From assembly GCF_013386585.1 (NCBI RefSeq), contig NZ_JACARO010000008.1, forward strand, positions 1 to 64,000: a stretch of 64,000 nucleotides of DNA, written 5' to 3'. Positions 60,460 through 64,000 of this stretch are shown here, piece by piece. This stretch comes from Pseudomonas sp. P7548. Lineage in GTDB: Bacteria > Pseudomonadota > Gammaproteobacteria > Pseudomonadales > Pseudomonadaceae. The position numbers and the translations under genes are program-made. The notes under the pieces were generated by a model. It saw only the letters and a list, made by a program, of their open reading frames with translations. It ran no database searches and had not been told where the DNA came from. Within the stretch, counting starts at the first letter, position 1; every line of letters starts with the position of its first letter.

Positions 60460-61758
60460 ATGACCCATCGTATTATTATCGTCGGCGGCGGCGCCGGCGG
60501 CCTGGAGTTGGCTACCCGCCTGGGTAAGACTCTGGGCAAGCGCGGCACGGCCAGCATCACGCTGGTGGACGCCAACCTCACCCACATCTGGAAGCCTCTG
60601 TTGCACGAGGTGGCTGCCGGCTCCCTGAACTCATCGGAAGACGAACTCAATTATGTCGCCCAGGCGAAATGGAACCACTTCGAGTTCCAGCTGGGGCGCA
60701 TGAGCGGGCTTGACCGTGAGCAGAAGAAAATCCAGCTGGCCGCCACCCTCGATGAAGAAGGCCGTGAACTGGTACCTGCACGCGTGCTGAGCTACGACAG
60801 CCTGGTGATCGCGGTCGGCAGCACCACCAACGACTTCGGCACCGAAGGCGCGGCGCAGCACTGCCTGTTCCTCGACACGCGCAAACAGGCCGAGCGCTTC
60901 CACCAACAACTGCTCAACCACTACCTGCGCGCCCATGCCGGGCAAACCGACGTGGAAGAGAAAATCAGTGTCGCCATCGTCGGCGCCGGTGCAACCGGTG
61001 TTGAACTGGCCGCCGAGCTGCACAACGCCGCGCACGAACTGGCCGCCTATGGCCTGGACCGCATCAAGCCGGAAAACATGCACATCACCCTGATCGAAGC
61101 CGGCCCACGGGTGCTGCCTGCCCTGCCGGAGCGTATCGGCGGGCCTGTGCATAAAACCCTGGAAAAGCTCGGCGTGACCGTGCTGACCAACTCAGCGGTC
61201 AGTGAAGTGACGGCTGACGCCCTGATCACCAGCAGCGGCCAGGTCATTCCCGCCAGCCTCAAGGTATGGGCGGCCGGCATTCGTGCACCGGGGTTCCTCA
61301 AGGACATCGACGGCCTGGAAACCAACCGCATCAACCAACTGCAAGTGTTGCCGACCCTGCAGACCACTCGCGATGAAAACATCTTTGCCTTTGGCGACTG
61401 CGCCGCCTGCCCGCAACCGGGCACCGACCGCAATGTTCCGCCACGCGCCCAGGCGGCTCACCAGCAGGCATCGTTGCTGGCCAAGTCGCTGAAACTGCGC
61501 ATCGAGGGCAAGGACCTGCCGACTTACAAGTACACCGACTACGGCTCGCTGATCTCGCTGTCGCGGTTCTCGGCGGTGGGTAACCTGATGGGCAACCTCA
61601 CCGGCAGCGTGATGCTGGAGGGCTGGCTGGCGCGGATGTTCTACGTGTCGTTGTACCGCATGCACCAGATGGCACTGTACGGGTTCTTCCGCACGGCCAT
61701 GCTGATGCTGGGCAGCAAGATTGGGCGCGGGACCGAGCCACGCCTGAAACTCCACTAA
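60460..61758 (+). CDS. ndh: Type II NADH dehydrogenase (non-proton-pumping)
   Basis: Membrane-associated flavoprotein of 432 residues that passes electrons from NADH to quinone without pumping protons. The FAD motif is IIIVGGGAGGLELATRLG at the N-terminus, the NAD motif VAIVGAGATGVELAAEL near residue 175, and the second FAD motif NIFAFGDCAACP near 310. The C-terminal region (LMGNLTGSVMLEGWLARMFYVSLYRMHQMAL) is the amphipathic membrane anchor. ATG 60460 follows GCGAGATATCCCC. In PAO1 ndh holds the same place. Confidence 0.95.
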   Translation: MTHRIIIVGGGAGGLELATRLGKTLGKRGTASITLVDANLTHIWKPLLHEVAAGSLNSSEDELNYVAQAKWNHFEFQLGRMSGLDREQKKIQLAATLDEEGRELVPARVLSYDSLVIAVGSTTNDFGTEGAAQHCLFLDTRKQAERFHQQLLNHYLRAHAGQTDVEEKISVAIVGAGATGVELAAELHNAAHELAAYGLDRIKPENMHITLIEAGPRVLPALPERIGGPVHKTLEKLGVTVLTNSAVSEVTADALITSSGQVIPASLKVWAAGIRAPGFLKDIDGLETNRINQLQVLPTLQTTRDENIFAFGDCAACPQPGTDRNVPPRAQAAHQQASLLAKSLKLRIEGKDLPTYKYTDYGSLISLSRFSAVGNLMGNLTGSVMLEGWLARMFYVSLYRMHQMALYGFFRTAMLMLGSKIGRGTEPRLKLH

Positions 61759-61771
61759 CAGCGCAAACCAG

Positions 61772-61860
61772 TGTGGGAGCGGGATTGCTCGCGAAAGCAG
61801 TGTGTCAGACAGTACATCTGTCACTGATCCGCCGCATTCGCGAGCAAGCCCGCTCCCACA
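61772..61860. repeat. REPIN family A copy 3
   Basis: Arms 61772-61795 and 61837-61860 are inverse copies with one mismatch, with the same core as the repeat at 21526. It follows ndh. Confidence 0.88.
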
Positions 61861-61892
61861 TTTGCCCAGCAGTCAGTTCAGAAATCGTGAGC

Positions 61893-61930
61893 AAAAAAAT
61901 CCCCGTATCTTTCGATACGAGGATTTTTAA
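61893..61930 (-). terminator. tRNA cluster terminator
   Basis: AAAATCCCCGTATC (61896-61909) pairs with GATACGAGGATTTT (61914-61927) with one mismatch. On the minus strand a seven-T run follows (61893-61899). It lies directly after the last tRNA-Pro. Confidence 0.85.
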
Positions 61931-61932
61931 TA

Positions 61933-62009
61933 TGGTCGGGGTAAGGGGATTCGAACTCCTGACATCCTGCTCCCAAAGCAGGCGCGCTACCGGACTGCGC
62001 TATACCCCG
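61933..62009 (-). tRNA. tRNA-Pro (anticodon TGG), distal copy
   Basis: 77-base tRNA with encoded CCA, read on the minus strand: acceptor CGGGGTA, anticodon loop TTTGGGA, T-loop TTCGAAT. It differs from the other tRNA-Pro of the cluster at two bases that pair with each other in the T-stem (A-U here, G-C there). An intrinsic terminator lies just upstream, so its expression may depend on readthrough. Confidence 0.97.
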
Positions 62010-62011
62010 GT

Positions 62012-62039
62012 AAAAAAAAGGCGACCTTTCAGTCGCCTT
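62012..62039 (-). terminator. Internal terminator within the tRNA cluster
   Basis: AAGGCGAC (62018-62025) pairs with GTCGCCTT (62032-62039); on the minus strand a run of eight T follows (62012-62019), ending two bases before the distal tRNA-Pro. It would end the Asn-Pro-Lys transcript. Confidence 0.8.
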
Positions 62040-62103
62040 CTTCGATCAGCGCTTTTGGCCTCTGATCTTAAGATTCGATTCCAGCGTTAACTGGTTTCAA
62101 AAA

Positions 62104-62179
62104 TGGTGGGTCGTGTGGGATTCGAACCTACGACCAATTGGTTAAAAGCCAACTGCTCTACCAACTGAGCTAACGACCC
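62104..62179 (-). tRNA. tRNA-Lys (anticodon TTT)
   Basis: 76 bases with CCA encoded. Acceptor GGGTCGT, D-arm GCTCAGTTGGTAGAGC, anticodon loop CTTTTAA, T-arm GTAGGTTCGAATCCCAC. Third in the minus-strand order Asn-Pro-Lys-Pro. Confidence 0.97.
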
Positions 62180-62184
62180 AAATA

Positions 62185-62261
62185 TGGTCGGGGTAGGGGG
62201 ATTCGAACTCCCGACATCCTGCTCCCAAAGCAGGCGCGCTACCGGACTGCGCTATACCCCG
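62185..62261 (-). tRNA. tRNA-Pro (anticodon TGG), proximal copy
   Basis: 77 bases with CCA encoded, five bases upstream of tRNA-Lys. It is the same as the distal copy except for the T-stem pair G-C. It reads CCA codons, and others by wobble. Confidence 0.97.
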
Positions 62262-62271
62262 ATTTTGAAAT

Positions 62272-62347
62272 TGGCTCCGTGACCAGGACTCGAACCTGGG
62301 ACCCAATGATTAACAGTCATTTGCTCTACCGACTGAGCTATCACGGA
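62272..62347 (-). tRNA. tRNA-Asn (anticodon GTT)
   Basis: 76 bases with CCA encoded. Acceptor TCCGTGA, D-arm GCTCAGTCGGTAGAGC, anticodon loop CTGTTAA, T-arm CCAGGTTCGAGTCCTGG. First in the transcription unit, about 88 bases from the promoter. Confidence 0.97.
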
Positions 62348-62434
62348 ACTACATATTTCAAATTACTGCGTTACTGCTTACTACCTTCTCTTTGACTTGC
62401 CCGTATCGCTACGTTCATGTCTCTGAGGCGCGCT

Positions 62435-62462
62435 ATTCTACAATCTTAAAAACCCCTGTCAA
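62435..62462 (-). promoter_or_regulatory. Strong sigma-70 promoter of tRNA cluster
   Basis: On the minus strand TTGACA (62457-62462) is a perfect -35, spaced 16 bases from TAGAAT (62435-62440), a near-perfect -10, followed by GCGCGCC, a GC-rich discriminator typical of stringently controlled stable RNA promoters. The region 62348-62594 holds nothing else that I can support. Confidence 0.88.
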
Positions 62463-62594
62463 CCCTTTAAATTGCTTTTAAGACAATGATTTGCGCTTGT
62501 TTCTGATTTCTTCTTGGGGAGAAGAAACCCGTGGGCTGACGTTGCTGCGGGGCGCACTTTACAAGCCTTTGCCTTACAGTTCAACGCCCTATCG

Positions 62595-62623
62595 AAAAAA
62601 AAGGCCCCGCAATGCGGGGCCTT
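62595..62623 (-). terminator. clpB terminator
   Basis: AAGGCCCCGC (62601-62610) pairs with GCGGGGCCTT (62614-62623); on the minus strand a T-run of eight follows. It lies about 25 bases after the clpB stop. Confidence 0.9.
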
Positions 62624-62647
62624 CTCTTATTTGCCTGCAAACCGGGC

Positions 62648-64000
62648 TCAGTGGAAGACGATCTCGTCGTTTTCCACGGTTGCCTCGACGCTGGTGCCCG
62701 GCATGAAGCTGCCCGACAGGATCAACTGGGCCAGCGGGTTTTCGATCCAACGTTGAATCGCACGTTTCAAAGGCCGTGCGCCATACACCGGGTCGTAACC
62801 CACCGCGATCAGCTTGTCCAACGCCTCGCTGCTGAGCACCAGGTCCAGCTCGCGCTCCGCCAGCCGGCCACGCAGGCGACCCAGCTGGATCTCGGTGATG
62901 CCCGCGATCTGATCCCGCGCCAACGGCTCGAAGATCACCACTTCATCGACCCGGTTGATGAATTCCGGGCGGAAGTGACTGGTCAGCGCGTCCATCACGG
63001 CCGCACGCTGGCCTTCACGATCACCCACCAGCTCCTGGATCTGCGCGGAGCCCAGGTTGGAGGTCATCACGATCACCGTATTGCGAAAGTCCACAGTACG
63101 CCCGTGGCTGTCCGTCAGGCGACCATCTTCCAGCACTTGCAGCAGGATGTTGAACACATCCGGATGCGCCTTCTCGACCTCATCCAGCAAGATCACCGAG
63201 TAAGGCTTGCGCCGCACGGCTTCGGTCAGGTAACCGCCCTCTTCATAGCCCACATAGCCTGGTGGTGCGCCGATCAGGCGAGCCACCGAGTGTTTCTCCA
63301 TGAATTCGGACATGTCGATCCGTACCATGGCCTCTTCTGTATCAAAGAGGAACTCGGCGAGGGCCTTGCACAGCTCGGTCTTGCCCACGCCGGTCGGGCC
63401 GAGGAACATGAACGAGCCGCTTGGCCGGTTCGGGTCGGACAAGCCGGCCCGGGAACGCCGCACCGCGTTGGCCACCGCCACCACCGCCTCTTCCTGGCCG
63501 ATCACGCGTTGGTGCAACAGGCTTTCCATCTTCAGCAGCTTGTCGCGCTCGCCTTCAAGCATTTTCGACACAGGAATGCCGGTCCACTTCGAGACAACTT
63601 CGGCGATTTCTTCCTCGGTCACCTTGCTGCGCAGCAGTTGGTTCTCGCTGTGACCGTGCTGGTCGACCATCTGCAGGCTGCGCTCCAGGTCCGGGATCAC
63701 CCCGTACTGCAACTCGGCCATGCGGTTCAGGTCGCCTTTACGGCGTGCGGCTTCCAGCTCCTGGCGGGACTGCTCGATTTTCTGCTGGATCTGCGCAGAG
63801 CCCTGCACTTCGGCTTTTTCCGAGGTCCAGATTTCTTCCAGGTCCGAATACTCACGCTCCAGGCGCACGATTTCTTCCTGGAGTTTTTCCAGGCGTTTCT
63901 TCGCCGCCTCGTCCTCTTCTTTCTTCAGGGCCTGGGACTCAACTTTCAGTTGAATCAGGCGCCGATCCAGACGGTCGAGCACTTCCGGCTTGGAGTCGAT
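62648..64000 (-). CDS. clpB: ClpB disaggregase (Hsp104 family), C-terminal half, cut by window end
   Basis: The frame stays open to the last base of the window, so about half of the usual 854 residues (450) are visible. It begins within the coiled-coil M domain ([36 protein letters not shown]). It then shows [13 protein letters not shown], the second AAA+ domain with Walker [15 protein letters not shown], Walker [14 protein letters not shown], pore loop motif GYVGYEEGG, sensor 1 [10 protein letters not shown] and the arginine region [11 protein letters not shown]. The C-terminal D2 cap is complete ([15 protein letters not shown]). ClpB works with DnaK to dissolve protein aggregates after heat shock. 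Confidence 0.96.
   Translation of the reverse strand: MDSKPEVLDRLDRRLIQLKVESQALKKEEDEAAKKRLEKLQEEIVRLEREYSDLEEIWTSEKAEVQGSAQIQQKIEQSRQELEAARRKGDLNRMAELQYGVIPDLERSLQMVDQHGHSENQLLRSKVTEEEIAEVVSKWTGIPVSKMLEGERDKLLKMESLLHQRVIGQEEAVVAVANAVRRSRAGLSDPNRPSGSFMFLGPTGVGKTELCKALAEFLFDTEEAMVRIDMSEFMEKHSVARLIGAPPGYVGYEEGGYLTEAVRRKPYSVILLDEVEKAHPDVFNILLQVLEDGRLTDSHGRTVDFRNTVIVMTSNLGSAQIQELVGDREGQRAAVMDALTSHFRPEFINRVDEVVIFEPLARDQIAGITEIQLGRLRGRLAERELDLVLSSEALDKLIAVGYDPVYGARPLKRAIQRWIENPLAQLILSGSFMPGTSVEATVENDEIVFH

Noticed and set aside
61933..62347. Repeats of the tRNA cluster as a CRISPR-like array
   Set aside because: The repeat units are full tRNA cloverleaves with encoded CCA; no CRISPR array or cas genes occur in the window.

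Overview
The window looks like chromosomal DNA of a Pseudomonas of the fluorescens group. The evidence is the high-GC coding style, several REPIN-type palindromes typical of that group, and a gene order that, as I recall it, follows blocks of the P. aeruginosa PAO1 map: roxR-roxS-SIMPL protein-dpp cluster (about PA4493-PA4506), speC/Sel1/piuC/fiu/piuB (about PA4513-PA4519), and MCP-ampE-ampD-DUF1631-nadC-pilA-pilC-pilD-coaE-yacG-ndh (about PA4520-PA4538). The two ends are cut: a toxin-like gene runs in from the left, and clpB runs out at the right.

Layout. 1-8 kb: two paralogous, very large toxin-like proteins (dermonecrotic-toxin/DUF6543 type) flank the redox two-component system roxSR and a SIMPL-domain periplasmic protein. 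The toxins share a long scaffold and then carry unrelated C-terminal domains. 8-20.7 kb: a peptide-uptake cluster with three dipeptide-binding proteins, an OprD-family porin, a fourth binding protein and the DppBCDF ABC transporter. 20.8-23.3 kb: two small acidic exported proteins and release factor 3. 23.3-27.2 kb: a MITE-like inverted repeat and an osmoprotectant ABC transporter. 27.3-35.6 kb: a long leader and ornithine decarboxylase, a Sel1 protein, then the iron locus piuC / fiu / piuB-like flavoreductase. 35.7-44.2 kb: Tat-exported PhoD-like phosphatase and the fructose PTS operon fruB-fruK-fruA with divergent fruR, followed by tatD. 45-52 kb: a chemoreceptor, ampDE, a DUF1631 protein and nadC. 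52.9-58 kb: tRNA-Thr, an O-antigen-ligase-like pilin glycosyltransferase, pilA, then pilC-pilD-coaE-yacG. 58-61.8 kb: small conserved hypotheticals, a CbiM-like membrane protein and NADH dehydrogenase II. 61.9-62.4 kb: a tRNA cluster Asn-Pro-Lys-Pro. 62.6 kb to the end: clpB.

How the genes work together. Most of the window is housekeeping or nutrient uptake: peptides across the outer membrane (OprD porin), periplasm (four binding proteins) and inner membrane (DppBCDF); osmoprotectants; siderophore iron with reductive release; fructose with its own repressor and a visible operator. The accessory and least described parts are the two toxin-like genes at the left, the MITE-like element near 23.6 kb, the pair of small acidic exported proteins, and the pilin/glycosyltransferase pair next to tRNA-Thr. 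The best candidate for something new is the toxin pair, which has interchangeable C-terminal domains and no visible immunity genes. All family names and functions come from reading the sequence and recalling families; no search was run.
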